Assembly: GCF_031119625.1 (NCBI RefSeq) | Contig: NZ_JAVHZV010000027.1 | Span: 170,036-234,035 of the forward strand | DNA length: 64,000 nt | From: Pseudomonas sp. G34 | Lineage (GTDB): Bacteria; Pseudomonadota; Gammaproteobacteria; Pseudomonadales; Pseudomonadaceae | Reading direction: 5' to 3' | Shown here: in pieces, positions 31,687-39,152 of the stretch | How the letters are laid out: each line of letters opens with the position of its first letter | Numbering within the stretch: the first letter of the stretch is position 1 | Notes under the pieces: model-generated | Database searches by the model: none | The model's input: only the letters and a program-made list of their open reading frames with translations | What the model was told of the DNA's origin: nothing | Made by a program: the position numbers and the translations under genes

Positions 31687-31812
31687 GGTGAAAACTACTG
31701 CGCCTGGTCATGCTGGGTTAAAAACCGGCTCAAAATGCGCATTCACACCAGGTTGACTGCGCTTTTTCGCCGATCTTTGCTTGACCTGACCTTCGCTCGC
31801 TACGCGTTCACC
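31687..31812. repeat. Diverged relative of the 17484 MITE-like element
   Basis: Shares AAAACTA-CTGCG, GGTTAAAAAC-GGCTC, CAAAATGC-CATT and CGCTTTTTC in the same order and similar spacing with the 158-bp element, but is shorter and has only short GGTGAA/TTCACC ends. It lies between nrdR and the YbaY-like gene, with no open frame of its own. Confidence 0.5.
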
Positions 31813-31897
31813 ACAGCCTGGGCGTGGGCGCTTTCCTTTGCATTCAACGCCGGCTATGGCGAGAATCCAGGCATTACCCGTTTGCCAGGATCCTCCG

Positions 31898-32338
31898 ATG
31901 CCATTGCGCCCGCTCGCCCTGCTCTGCTTTGCCTCTCTGCTCGCTGCCTGCGCCGGGGAAACACCACCGCCGGCCGTCACTGCGCCGACCCCCGCCGTCA
32001 AAGCCGAGCAGCCGGCGCCAACCCCGGCTCACCTGCGTGAACTCACCGGCACCCTGCTCGATGTACCGGCAGGCGCCGATGTCGAGCTGGCCTTGCTGAC
32101 CATCAACGAGCGCGGCCTGCCGCACAAGCTGCTCGGCAATATCCAGCTGCGCGGCACCGGCGCGCCACTGCCGTTTCGCCTGCAGTTCAACCCGGAGAAC
32201 TTCAACCAGGGCATTCGCGTGGAACTGCGCGGGCGCGTCCATCAGTCCGGCAAGCTGGTGCTGCACATGCCCAACCAGCTGATTCGTGAGCCGCAAAGCC
32301 AGGCGCTTGGCGAAGTCCGCGTGACCCCGGCGCTGTGA
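31898..32338 (+). CDS. YbaY-like lipoprotein
   Basis: A 146-residue lipoprotein with a signal ending in lipobox LAAC (C19 region in LCFASLLAACAG) and a proline/alanine-rich linker. The C-terminal beta domain LRELTGTLLDVPAGADVELALLTINERGLPHKLLGNIQLRGTGAPLPFRLQF resembles the YbaY/YscW-type fold. The ATG with AGGA upstream was chosen, as it begins the signal peptide. It overlaps the next gene by four bases (GTGA), so the two are coupled. Confidence 0.8.
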   Translation: MPLRPLALLCFASLLAACAGETPPPAVTAPTPAVKAEQPAPTPAHLRELTGTLLDVPAGADVELALLTINERGLPHKLLGNIQLRGTGAPLPFRLQFNPENFNQGIRVELRGRVHQSGKLVLHMPNQLIREPQSQALGEVRVTPAL

Positions 32339-32997
32339 GCCCACCGCAGCACCTGCAGGCCGCCCTGCGCGAACTGCTCGGCGACGCACGACTGAGCGCT
32401 ACCGTTGTGCCGGATACCGACCTGCGCCTGTGGCTGATCGACCCGGCGAACATGGACCGCTGCTTCAGCCCGGAAGAAACCCGGCGCATTCTCGACGAGC
32501 CACCCTACTGGTGCTTCTGCTGGGCCAGCGGCCTAGTGCTGGTGGATTGGCTGGCGCGTAATCCCGAGTGGGTACGCGGCAAACGGGTGCTGGATCTGGG
32601 CGCAGGCTCGGGCGTGGCCGCCATTGCCGCGGCCCGCGCGGGCGCCGCCCAGGTGGTGGCCTGTGATCTGGATCCGCTGGCCCTCGCTGCCTGCCGGGCC
32701 AATGCCGCGCTCAATGACGTGCAGCTGCAGTATTCCAGCGACCTGTTCAGCGAACCCCGCGACTATGACCTGGCCATCGTCGCCGACGTGCTCTACGACC
32801 GCAGCAACCTGCCGTTGCTCGACCGCGTGCTGGAGCACGCCCGCGAAGTGCTGGTGGCCGACTCACGGGTACGCGATTTCAACCATCCGCGCTACCGGCG
32901 TATCGCCGGGTTGCAGGGCTGCACCTGGCCTGATCTGGCCGAGCCGGAAACCTTCCGACACGTCAGCCTGTATCACGCCGAAGCAGAGGCCTTGTAG
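32335..32997 (+). CDS. Class I SAM-dependent methyltransferase (ETFB/Nnt1-like)
   Basis: A 220-residue methyltransferase. Motif I is VLDLGAGSGVAAIAAARAG, the acidic SAM-ribose residue is in VVACDLDPLALAACRANAAL, and DLAIVADVLYDRSNLP is the post-II motif seen in lysine/protein-type family 16 enzymes. The N-terminal IDPANMDRCFSPEETRRILDEPPYWCFCWASGLVLVDWL is like electron-transfer-flavoprotein beta lysine methyltransferases. The target is uncertain. The start is GTG, overlapping the lipoprotein stop. Confidence 0.82.
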   Translation: MSPPQHLQAALRELLGDARLSATVVPDTDLRLWLIDPANMDRCFSPEETRRILDEPPYWCFCWASGLVLVDWLARNPEWVRGKRVLDLGAGSGVAAIAAARAGAAQVVACDLDPLALAACRANAALNDVQLQYSSDLFSEPRDYDLAIVADVLYDRSNLPLLDRVLEHAREVLVADSRVRDFNHPRYRRIAGLQGCTWPDLAEPETFRHVSLYHAEAEAL

Positions 32998-33073
32998 CCT
33001 TGCAACGGCGCCCACACTTATAGTCACACCTATATAGAGCCACACTCACTTTTCGCCGGGACAGAGACCGACC

Positions 33074-33946
33074 ATGAGCGACACCCCCTACATCTTCGAT
33101 ATCAATGGCGCTGCCCAGTTTGAACAACTGGTGATCGAGAACTCGTTCACCACGCCGGTGCTGGTCGACTTCTGGGCCGAATGGTGCGCGCCCTGCAAAG
33201 CGCTGATGCCGGTGCTGGCGCAGATCACCGAGGGCTACCAGGGCGAGCTGCTGCTGGCCAAGGTGAACTGCGACGTCGAGCAGGAAATCGTCGCCCGCTT
33301 CGGCATCCGCAGCCTGCCCACCGTGGTGCTGTTCAAGGACGGCCAGCCGGTCGACGGCTTCCAGGGCGCCCAGCCGGAATCGGCGATCCGCGCCCTGCTG
33401 CAACCCCATGTCGCCGAGCCGCAAGCGCCCCAGGCCGACCTGCTGGAAATGGCCCAGACGGCCTTCGCCGACGGCCGTATCGGCGAGGCCGAAGCGGCGC
33501 TCAAGGAATTGCTGACGGAAAACAACGAGAACGCCGCGGCGCTGATTCTCTATGCCCGCTGCCTGGCCGAACGTGGCGAGCTGAGCGAAGCCGAGCAGGT
33601 GCTCGACGCGGTGAAGGGTGATGAACACAAGCAGGCCCTCGCCGGCGCCCGCGCGCAGATCACCTTCCTGCGCCAAGCAGCCGACCTGCCGGACGCCGCC
33701 ACCCTGAAGAGCCGCCTGGCACAGAATGGCGAAGATGACGAAGCCACCTACCAGCTGGCCATCCAGCAGCTCGCCCGCCAGCAGTACGAACCGGCCCTGG
33801 ATGCGTTGCTGAAGCTGTTCGTGCGTAATCGTAATTACGCCGACGGCCTGCCACACCAGACCCTGCTGCAGGTGTTCGACCTGCTCGGCAACGACAACCC
33901 ACTGGTCACCACCTACCGCCGCCGGGTCTACCAGGCACTGTACTAA
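33074..33946 (+). CDS. cnoX: Thioredoxin-like co-chaperone, CnoX/YbbN type
   Basis: A 290-residue protein with an N-terminal thioredoxin domain and a C-terminal TPR region (about 120-285). The active site is intact C38-A-P-C41 in FWAEWCAPCKAL, whereas E. coli CnoX has only one of these cysteines, so this protein may be redox active. CnoX proteins hold oxidised substrates and pass them to GroEL. The ATG start is preceded by GGGACAGAG. It is a single gene followed by a REP pair. Confidence 0.86.
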   Translation: MSDTPYIFDINGAAQFEQLVIENSFTTPVLVDFWAEWCAPCKALMPVLAQITEGYQGELLLAKVNCDVEQEIVARFGIRSLPTVVLFKDGQPVDGFQGAQPESAIRALLQPHVAEPQAPQADLLEMAQTAFADGRIGEAEAALKELLTENNENAAALILYARCLAERGELSEAEQVLDAVKGDEHKQALAGARAQITFLRQAADLPDAATLKSRLAQNGEDDEATYQLAIQQLARQQYEPALDALLKLFVRNRNYADGLPHQTLLQVFDLLGNDNPLVTTYRRRVYQALY

Positions 33947-34020
33947 GCGCCTGTTCACGATCGTCAACCGGGCTTTATCCATTTTGCCCGCAACACGGCG
34001 GGAGCGGCCGGCCACCACTT

Positions 34021-34068
34021 GTGGGAACGGGCCATGCCCGTGATTTCGCGGGCATGGCCCGCTCCCAC
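34021..34068. repeat. REP pair after cnoX
   Basis: GTGGGAACGGGCCATGCCCG faces its inverse GGCATGGCCCGCTCCCAC with an eight-base centre. It lacks the CCTAG insert of the longer doublets. Position is 74 bases after the cnoX stop. Confidence 0.85.
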
Positions 34069-34087
34069 AGGTACTGCATCGATGCCT

Positions 34088-34105
34088 GCTTCTGCCTTGC
34101 AGTTG
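34088..34105 (+). repeat. REP-associated 18-bp motif, copy 3
   Basis: Reads GCTTCTGCCTTGCAGTTG, two mismatches from the 35433 copy. It lies 19 bases outside the REP pair, pointing away from it. Confidence 0.5.
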
Positions 34106-34216
34106 CCCCCTGCGGATGCCCGGATAGATGACCAACAGGCTCTAAGAACCTGGCGCTAAGCGCAGCGATGCCGGGGCAATCGCCCGGACATGCCGCGCTC
34201 ACCCCGGCAACCTGAA

Positions 34217-34570
34217 CTACGCCTCCCCTACCCAGCAATAAACCGGTGCATCGGCACCGGTTTCCATGCGCACCTGCTCGCAATGGCGCAGGCGTACCAG
34301 CAGGCGCTTGCCGGCTACTTCGCCGCCGGCCAGCGCTGCCAGTTGCGCCAGCAACTGCGGCCCTTCGATACGCCCGGCGCGGCGCAACAGCTCCAGCACC
34401 GTTTGCCACTGGCCATCCTGATCCGCCTGAGCCGGCGCTGGCGTGACCGCCGCTGGGCTTTGCGCTGCCAGGTTCGGCACGGCCGCCGCCAACTGCGCCC
34501 AATCCTGTGGATCCAGCTCCACCGTCAGGTCTACCGGCCAGTCGCCGATCCGCCCGCGAATACGCACCAT
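34217..34570 (-). CDS. Conserved hypothetical protein
   Basis: A 117-residue protein beginning VRIRGRIGDWPVDLTVELDPQDWAQLA, with an Ala/Pro/Gln-rich middle (about 38-55) and a helical C-terminal half ending MRMETG-like text and CWVGEA. No signal peptide or membrane segment. The start is supported by GAGGAG. I do not recognise a named family; it appears to be a Pseudomonas protein of unknown function. It is divergent from the zinc operon, and the Zur-like box lies in the shared spacer. Confidence 0.7.
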   Translation of the reverse strand: MVRIRGRIGDWPVDLTVELDPQDWAQLAAAVPNLAAQSPAAVTPAPAQADQDGQWQTVLELLRRAGRIEGPQLLAQLAALAGGEVAGKRLLVRLRHCEQVRMETGADAPVYCWVGEA

Positions 34571-34649
34571 GTCTATCTCCTCAGTCGATGCGCCATGCTC
34601 CCACGGGCGGACAGGCAAACCAAGCGGCTCTACCACGGGAGAAAAATTT

Positions 34650-34664
34650 GTTATAACGTATCAA
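34650..34664. promoter_or_regulatory. Zur-like box upstream of zrgA
   Basis: GTTATAACGTATCAA closely follows the Zur consensus GTTATA-N2-TATAAC pattern, with two to three mismatches in the right half. It lies 34-48 bases before the zrgA ATG, where repressor binding would block transcription. PA4063-PA4066, the homologous genes, are zinc/Zur responsive. Confidence 0.65.
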
Positions 34665-34697
34665 TCCATCCCAGCCCTCACCGTACCGGAGCCTTCC

Positions 34698-35282
34698 ATG
34701 CGCCACCTGCTGCTTGCCCTGCCTTTCGCCCTGCTGCCCCTGGCCGCCGCCCAGGCCCACGATGACCATGAACACGGCAGCCTCGGCAAACACGAACACG
34801 GCGTCGCCACCCTGAACGTGGCGCTGGAAGGCAGCACCCTGGAAATCGAGCTGCAAAGCCCGGCGATGAACATCGTCGGTTTCGAGCATGCCGCCAGCAG
34901 CGAGGCCGACAAGAAGACCGTCGCCGCCGCCCGCGCCCTGCTGGAAAAGCCCCTGGCCCTGTTCAGCCTGCCCGCCGCCGCCGGTTGCAGCCTGAGTGAA
35001 AACGAAGTGCGCAGCCCGCTGTTCGGCAACGCCGAAGCCGACCACGACCACGACCACGACCACGACGAGCATGCGGACGGCGACGAGCATCACCACGAGC
35101 ACAGCGACATCGACGCCGACTACAGCTTCACCTGCAAGCAACCTGGCGAGCTGAAGACCCTTGACCTGTCGGCCTTCTACAAGCAGTTCCCGGCCACCCA
35201 GAAAATCAACGTGCAGTTGATCGGCCCGAGCGGCCAGCAGGGCGTCGAGTCGACCCCGGCCAATCCGCGCCTGAGCTTCTAA
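34698..35282 (+). CDS. zrgA: ZrgA family (DUF2796) periplasmic zinc protein
   Basis: A 194-residue secreted protein with signal peptide MRHLLLALPFALLPLAAAQA. The mature N-terminus HDDHEHGSLGKHEHGVATLNVALEG and a central run of alternating His and Asp residues (about 115-139) are metal-binding in character. C97 and C153 may form a disulfide. The family takes part in zinc uptake in Vibrio (ZrgA) and is zinc-regulated in P. aeruginosa (PA4063). It heads an operon with an ABC ATPase, a permease and a DUF3299 protein, preceded by a Zur-like box. Confidence 0.85.
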   Translation: MRHLLLALPFALLPLAAAQAHDDHEHGSLGKHEHGVATLNVALEGSTLEIELQSPAMNIVGFEHAASSEADKKTVAAARALLEKPLALFSLPAAAGCSLSENEVRSPLFGNAEADHDHDHDHDEHADGDEHHHEHSDIDADYSFTCKQPGELKTLDLSAFYKQFPATQKINVQLIGPSGQQGVESTPANPRLSF

Positions 35283-35341
35283 ACCGTAGAGCCGATTCAC
35301 GCTTTAGCTGCAGTGGCAACAAAGTGACGAGAGCCACCCTT

Positions 35342-35419
35342 CGTAGGGTGGACGACGCTTCACCCGTCCACCGCTCTGCGATCGCAATGGTGGACAAAAA
35401 GAGCGCTGTCCACCCTACG
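35342..35419. repeat. 78-bp palindromic dispersed repeat, copy B
   Basis: Same ends and length as the copy at 29857-29934, about 91% identical. It lies between zrgA and the ABC ATPase gene, so it would be transcribed within that operon and could form a long RNA hairpin there. Confidence 0.85.
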
Positions 35420-35432
35420 CAGGGAGCCTTCC

Positions 35433-35450
35433 GCTTCTGCCTTGTAGCTG
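35433..35450 (+). repeat. 18-bp motif, copy 4
   Basis: Reads GCTTCTGCCTTGTAGCTG, 13 bases right of the 78-bp repeat copy B. This is the form used as reference for the four copies. Confidence 0.55.
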
Positions 35451-35558
35451 CATATTCGCCGGCAAAGCCATTTTTAGCGTGTCGCAACATATCCGGTTCG
35501 GTATCCATACCTAGGACTGGCACACTTACCCCTTTCACCTCCAGCGCCAGCAGTCCCC

Positions 35559-36266
35559 ATGACCACAGCACTGATCGAACTCACCGACCTCGGCTTCGCC
35601 TGGCCCGGCCAGGACGAGCTCCTGGATATCCCCAATTTTCATCTGCAGCACAGTGAGACCCTGTTTCTCAAGGGCCCCAGCGGCAGCGGCAAGACCACCC
35701 TGCTGGGCTTGCTCGGCGGCGTGCAGAAACCCGGCCGCGGCAGCATTCGCCTGCTCGGCGAAGACCTGGCCACGCTCTCGGCGGCGCGCCGGGATCGCTT
35801 TCGCGTCGACCATACCGGCTACATCTTCCAGCAATTCAACCTGCTGCCCTTCTTGAGCGTGCGCGACAACGTCGAGCTGCCCTGCCGCTTCTCACCCTTG
35901 AGGGCCAAGCGTGCCGCCCAGCGTTACGGCAGTGTCGATCAGGCCGCCGGCAAGCTGCTGGAGCACCTGGGTTTGCGCCCCGAGCTGCTGGAGCGACGCG
36001 CCGATTCGCTGTCCATCGGCCAGCAGCAACGGGTCGCCGCCGCCCGCGCGCTGATTGGCCAGCCGGAGCTGGTGATCGCCGACGAGCCGACCTCGGCACT
36101 CGACGCCGATGCCCGCCAGGCGTTTCTCGAACTGTTGTTCGGCGAATGCCGCGACGTTGGCGCCAGCCTGCTGTTCGTCAGCCACGACCAGAGCCTGGCG
36201 GCGTTGTTCGACCGCAGCCTGTCGCTGAGTGAGCTCAACCGCGCCAGCAAAGCAGAGGAGGTCTGA
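35559..36266 (+). CDS. ABC transporter ATP-binding protein of the zinc operon
   Basis: A 235-residue LolD/MacB-like ATPase: Walker A GPSGSGKTT at residues 39-47, Q-loop in YIFQQFNLLPFLSV, Walker B LVIADEP, H-loop in LLFVSHDQ. The signature is LSIGQQQR instead of LSGGQ, as is seen in some members. It pairs with the downstream FtsX-type permease. It corresponds to PA4064, a zinc-responsive gene. The transported substrate is unknown. FtsX/MacB-type complexes often act on envelope substrates and not on metal ions directly. Confidence 0.87.
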   Translation: MTTALIELTDLGFAWPGQDELLDIPNFHLQHSETLFLKGPSGSGKTTLLGLLGGVQKPGRGSIRLLGEDLATLSAARRDRFRVDHTGYIFQQFNLLPFLSVRDNVELPCRFSPLRAKRAAQRYGSVDQAAGKLLEHLGLRPELLERRADSLSIGQQQRVAAARALIGQPELVIADEPTSALDADARQAFLELLFGECRDVGASLLFVSHDQSLAALFDRSLSLSELNRASKAEEV

Positions 36267-36267
36267 G

Positions 36268-37530
36268 GTGTTCCTGTTACGACTCGCCCTGGCCAGCCTG
36301 GCCAACCGCCGCTTCACCGCCCTGCTCACGGTGTTCGCCATCGCCCTGTCGGTGTGCCTGCTGCTCGCCGTGGAGCGGGTACGCACCGAAGCCCGGGCCA
36401 GCTTCGCCAACACCATCAGCGGTACCGACCTGATCGTCGGCGCCCGTTCCGGCAGCGTCAACCTGCTGCTCTACTCGGTGTTTCGCATCGGCAACGCCAC
36501 CAACAACATCCGCTGGGACAGCTTCGAGAAGCTCGCCGCCCACCGCCAGGTCGACTGGGCGATTCCGATTTCCCTGGGTGACTCGCACCGCGGCTACCGG
36601 GTAATGGGCACCAACGAAAGCTACTTCGACCACTACCGTTACGGCCGTGGCCAGCAGCTGCAGTTGGCCCAGGGCGAACGCTTCCACGACCTGTTCGACG
36701 TGGTGCTCGGCGCCGAGGTGGCCCAGGCGCTGAACTACAAGCTCGGCGACAAGCTGGTGCTGTCCCACGGCGTGGCGACCATCAGCCTGCAGCAGCACGA
36801 CGACAAGCCTTTCGTGGTCAGCGGCATCCTCGCCCGTACTGGCACCCCGGTGGACCGCACCCTGCACATCTCCCTGGAAGGCATGGAAGCGCTGCACGTC
36901 GACTGGCAGAACGGCGTACCGGCGCGCGGCGCCGGCAAGGTCAGCGCCGAGCAGGCGCGCCACATGGACCTGCAACCCAAGGCGATCACCGCGGCGATGC
37001 TCGGCCTGAAAAGCAAGATCGCCACCTTCGCCGTACAGCGCGAGGTCAACGAATACCGCGGCGAGCCATTGCTGGCGATTCTGCCCGGCGTGGCCCTGCA
37101 GGAGCTGTGGAGCCTGATGGGCACGGCCGAGAAGGCGCTGTTCGTGGTCTCGCTGTTCGTGGTGCTCACCGGGCTGATCGGCATGCTCACGGCGATTCTC
37201 ACCAGCCTCAACGAGCGCCGCCGGGAAATGGCCATTCTGCGCTCGGTCGGCGCGCGGCCCTGGCATGTCGCCAGCCTGCTGATTCTCGAGGCCTTCTCGC
37301 TGGCGGCCGCCGGCGTGGTGGCAGGCACCGCACTGCTGTATGCCGGTATCGCCGGAGCCCAGGGCTACGTGCAGGCCAACTACGGCCTGTATTTGCCGCT
37401 CAGCGCACCGACGCCCTATGAGTGGACGCTGCTCGGCGCTATTCTGGCGGCCGCCCTGCTGATGGGCTGCGTGCCGGCCTGGCGCGCGTATCGGCAGTCA
37501 CTGGCCGATGGGCTCTCCATACGGCTGTGA
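36268..37530 (+). CDS. FtsX/MacB-type ABC permease of the zinc operon
   Basis: A 420-residue permease with one N-terminal membrane segment (about 12-36, RRFTALLTVFAIALSVCLLLAVERV), a large periplasmic domain (about 40-280), and three C-terminal membrane segments (about 285-410) in the FtsX pattern, including LNERRREMAILRSVGARPWHVASLL. The GTG start is one base after the ATPase stop and preceded by GAGGAGG. It corresponds to PA4065. With the ATPase it probably couples cytoplasmic ATP hydrolysis to movement of the periplasmic domain. Confidence 0.87.
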   Translation: MFLLRLALASLANRRFTALLTVFAIALSVCLLLAVERVRTEARASFANTISGTDLIVGARSGSVNLLLYSVFRIGNATNNIRWDSFEKLAAHRQVDWAIPISLGDSHRGYRVMGTNESYFDHYRYGRGQQLQLAQGERFHDLFDVVLGAEVAQALNYKLGDKLVLSHGVATISLQQHDDKPFVVSGILARTGTPVDRTLHISLEGMEALHVDWQNGVPARGAGKVSAEQARHMDLQPKAITAAMLGLKSKIATFAVQREVNEYRGEPLLAILPGVALQELWSLMGTAEKALFVVSLFVVLTGLIGMLTAILTSLNERRREMAILRSVGARPWHVASLLILEAFSLAAAGVVAGTALLYAGIAGAQGYVQANYGLYLPLSAPTPYEWTLLGAILAAALLMGCVPAWRAYRQSLADGLSIRL

Positions 37531-37587
37531 CTGCGCGGAGCCGGGCCTGATCAGCCTGGCTTCGTTTTTCAATCAAAAGGTAGTGTC

Positions 37588-38109
37588 ATGCGTCGCGCCC
37601 TGCTTACCGCTCTGCTCCTTACCCTGGCCTCGCCGCTGTGGGCCGCCGAACTGCGCACCCTGAACTGGCAGGAGCTGATCCCCAAGGATGCGCCGCCGCA
37701 GGTGCCACAGATGACACCGATGCACGACATGTCGCAGCTCGGCGACGCATTGTCCGAGGGCGGCGCGGCCTCGCTGCAGCAGTTTCCCTCGGCGCCGGTG
37801 GTCAAGGAAATGGATGGCCAGCAGGTGAAGATTCCCGGTTATATCGTGCCGCTGGACGTTACCGAAGAAGGCCGCGTGACCGAATTCCTGCTGGTGCCCT
37901 ACTTCGGCGCCTGCATCCACGTGCCACCACCGCCGTCCAACCAGATCATCCACGTCACCACCGAGCTGGGCGTGCTGCTCGATGCGCTGTACCAGCCGTT
38001 CTGGATCGAGGGCCCGCTCAAGGTCGAGCACAGCAGCAGCGAACTGGCCGAAGTCGGTTACCAGTTGGCCGCCGACAAGATCTACCCCTACGAACTGCCG
38101 GCCAACTAG
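37588..38109 (+). CDS. DUF3299 family secreted protein of the zinc operon
   Basis: A 173-residue protein with signal peptide MRRALLTALLLTLASPLWAAE. The body carries VKIPGYIVPLDVTEEGRVTEFLLVPYFGACIHVPPPPSNQIIHV, diagnostic of DUF3299. The single conserved cysteine and histidine in GACIHVPPPP could bind metal. It is the last gene of the operon and corresponds to PA4066. The biochemical function is unknown, but zinc trafficking or loading is a plausible role given the operon. Confidence 0.85.
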   Translation: MRRALLTALLLTLASPLWAAELRTLNWQELIPKDAPPQVPQMTPMHDMSQLGDALSEGGAASLQQFPSAPVVKEMDGQQVKIPGYIVPLDVTEEGRVTEFLLVPYFGACIHVPPPPSNQIIHVTTELGVLLDALYQPFWIEGPLKVEHSSSELAEVGYQLAADKIYPYELPAN

Positions 38110-38193
38110 GCTCGGTTGACGCTTCAGCACCGCGCTGCAGCGTCAACAGCCCCTGCATCGCGGCAAACCGTCGCACCCTTTCTTAGCCAGCTA

Positions 38194-38207
38194 TTGAGCT
38201 GAGTCAA
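38194..38207. promoter_or_regulatory. Anr/FNR-like box upstream of oprG
   Basis: TTGAG-N4-GTCAA matches eight of ten positions of the TTGAT-N4-ATCAA consensus and is a perfect-ended dyad. It lies 71-84 bases before the oprG ATG, consistent with an activator site near -41. OprG is oxygen/Anr regulated in P. aeruginosa. Confidence 0.6.
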
Positions 38208-38277
38208 GGGACGCTCCGCCCAGCGCCCTACCCTGACGCCATCCGAGATGATTCGAATGACCCGTTAGGAGCTCACC

Positions 38278-38970
38278 ATGTACAAGTCGCTGTTCTCTGC
38301 CTCGCTGATCGCCCTGGCGCTGGCTGCCCCTGTTGCCCAGGCGCACCAGGCCGGAGACATTCTCGTGCGCGCTGGCGCCATCACCGTCAACCCCGATGCG
38401 GACAGCTCCTCGGTCAAGGTCGACCGCGGCGGCCTGGCCGGCACCGACCTGGGCGGCAAGGCGACCATGAGCAGCGACACCCAGCTGGGCCTGAACTTCG
38501 CCTATATGCTCAGCGATCACCTGGGCATCGAACTGCTCGCCGCCACGCCGTTCGAGCATGACGTGAAGATCAAGGGCACCGTGCTGGATGCCGCCAACGG
38601 CAAGCTCGGCACCCTCAAGCACCTGCCGCCGACCCTGAGCCTGGTGTACTACCCGCTGGATGCCAAGTCGGCCTTCCAGCCCTATGTCGGCGGCGGCATC
38701 AACTACACCTGGATCTACGATGAGCACGTCGGCAGCGGCGCCTCGGCAGCCGGCTTCGACAACTTCCGCGCCAAGAACTCCTGGGGCCTGGCCTGGCAGA
38801 TCGGTGCCGACTACATGCTCACCGACAACCTGATGATCAACGCCCAGGCCCGCTATATCGACATCGACACCACCGCCTACGTGGACAACACCGCCCTGGG
38901 CGTACGCGCCAAGGTCGACGTGGATGTGGACCCGTTCGTGTATATGGTTGGCCTGGGTTACAGGTTCTGA
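38278..38970 (+). CDS. oprG: OmpW family outer membrane protein OprG
   Basis: A 230-residue outer membrane eight-stranded barrel protein. Signal peptide MYKSLFSASLIALALAAPVAQA is followed by HQAGDILVRAGAITVNPDADSS, then alternating amphipathic strands such as LGLNFAYMLSDHLGIELLAATPFEHDVKI, and a C-terminal aromatic residue in YMVGLGYRF for BAM recognition. OmpW/OprG channels carry small hydrophobic molecules or amino acids. AGGAG precedes the ATG. The Anr-like box suggests induction at low oxygen. Confidence 0.93.
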   Translation: MYKSLFSASLIALALAAPVAQAHQAGDILVRAGAITVNPDADSSSVKVDRGGLAGTDLGGKATMSSDTQLGLNFAYMLSDHLGIELLAATPFEHDVKIKGTVLDAANGKLGTLKHLPPTLSLVYYPLDAKSAFQPYVGGGINYTWIYDEHVGSGASAAGFDNFRAKNSWGLAWQIGADYMLTDNLMINAQARYIDIDTTAYVDNTALGVRAKVDVDVDPFVYMVGLGYRF

Positions 38971-39011
38971 AGGACAGTTAGGAGGAGCGGGCTGACAGCG
39001 ATCTACTTTTT

Positions 39012-39072
39012 GTGGGAGCGGGCGGGGACGCCTAGTCCATGCCCGCGATTCGCGCGCACGGCGCGCTCCCAC
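39012..39072. repeat. REP pair after oprG
   Basis: GTGGGAGCGGGCGGGGACGCCTAGTCC at the left closely matches the 5688 doublet, and the right unit GCGCACGGCGCGCTCCCAC is partly eroded. It lies 41 bases after the oprG stop. Confidence 0.8.
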
Positions 39073-39107
39073 AGGTTCAGCGCTAGGCTCACTAACACCA
39101 AAAACGC

Positions 39108-39132
39108 AAAAAGCCGGCATCGCCGGCTTTTT
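39108..39132. terminator. Bidirectional intrinsic terminator between oprG and epimerase gene
   Basis: AAAAAGCCGGC and GCCGGCTTTTT form an 11-base stem including A/T tracts on both sides, so it can end transcripts from either direction. Confidence 0.9.
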
Positions 39133-39152
39133 GCTGCCTTGCGCTTGGCGCC

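Noticed and set aside
35036..35110. CAC/GAC tandem repeats in zrgA as a microsatellite or CRISPR-like repeat
   Set aside because: They encode the His/Asp metal-binding run of a well-defined protein and are part of the frame.
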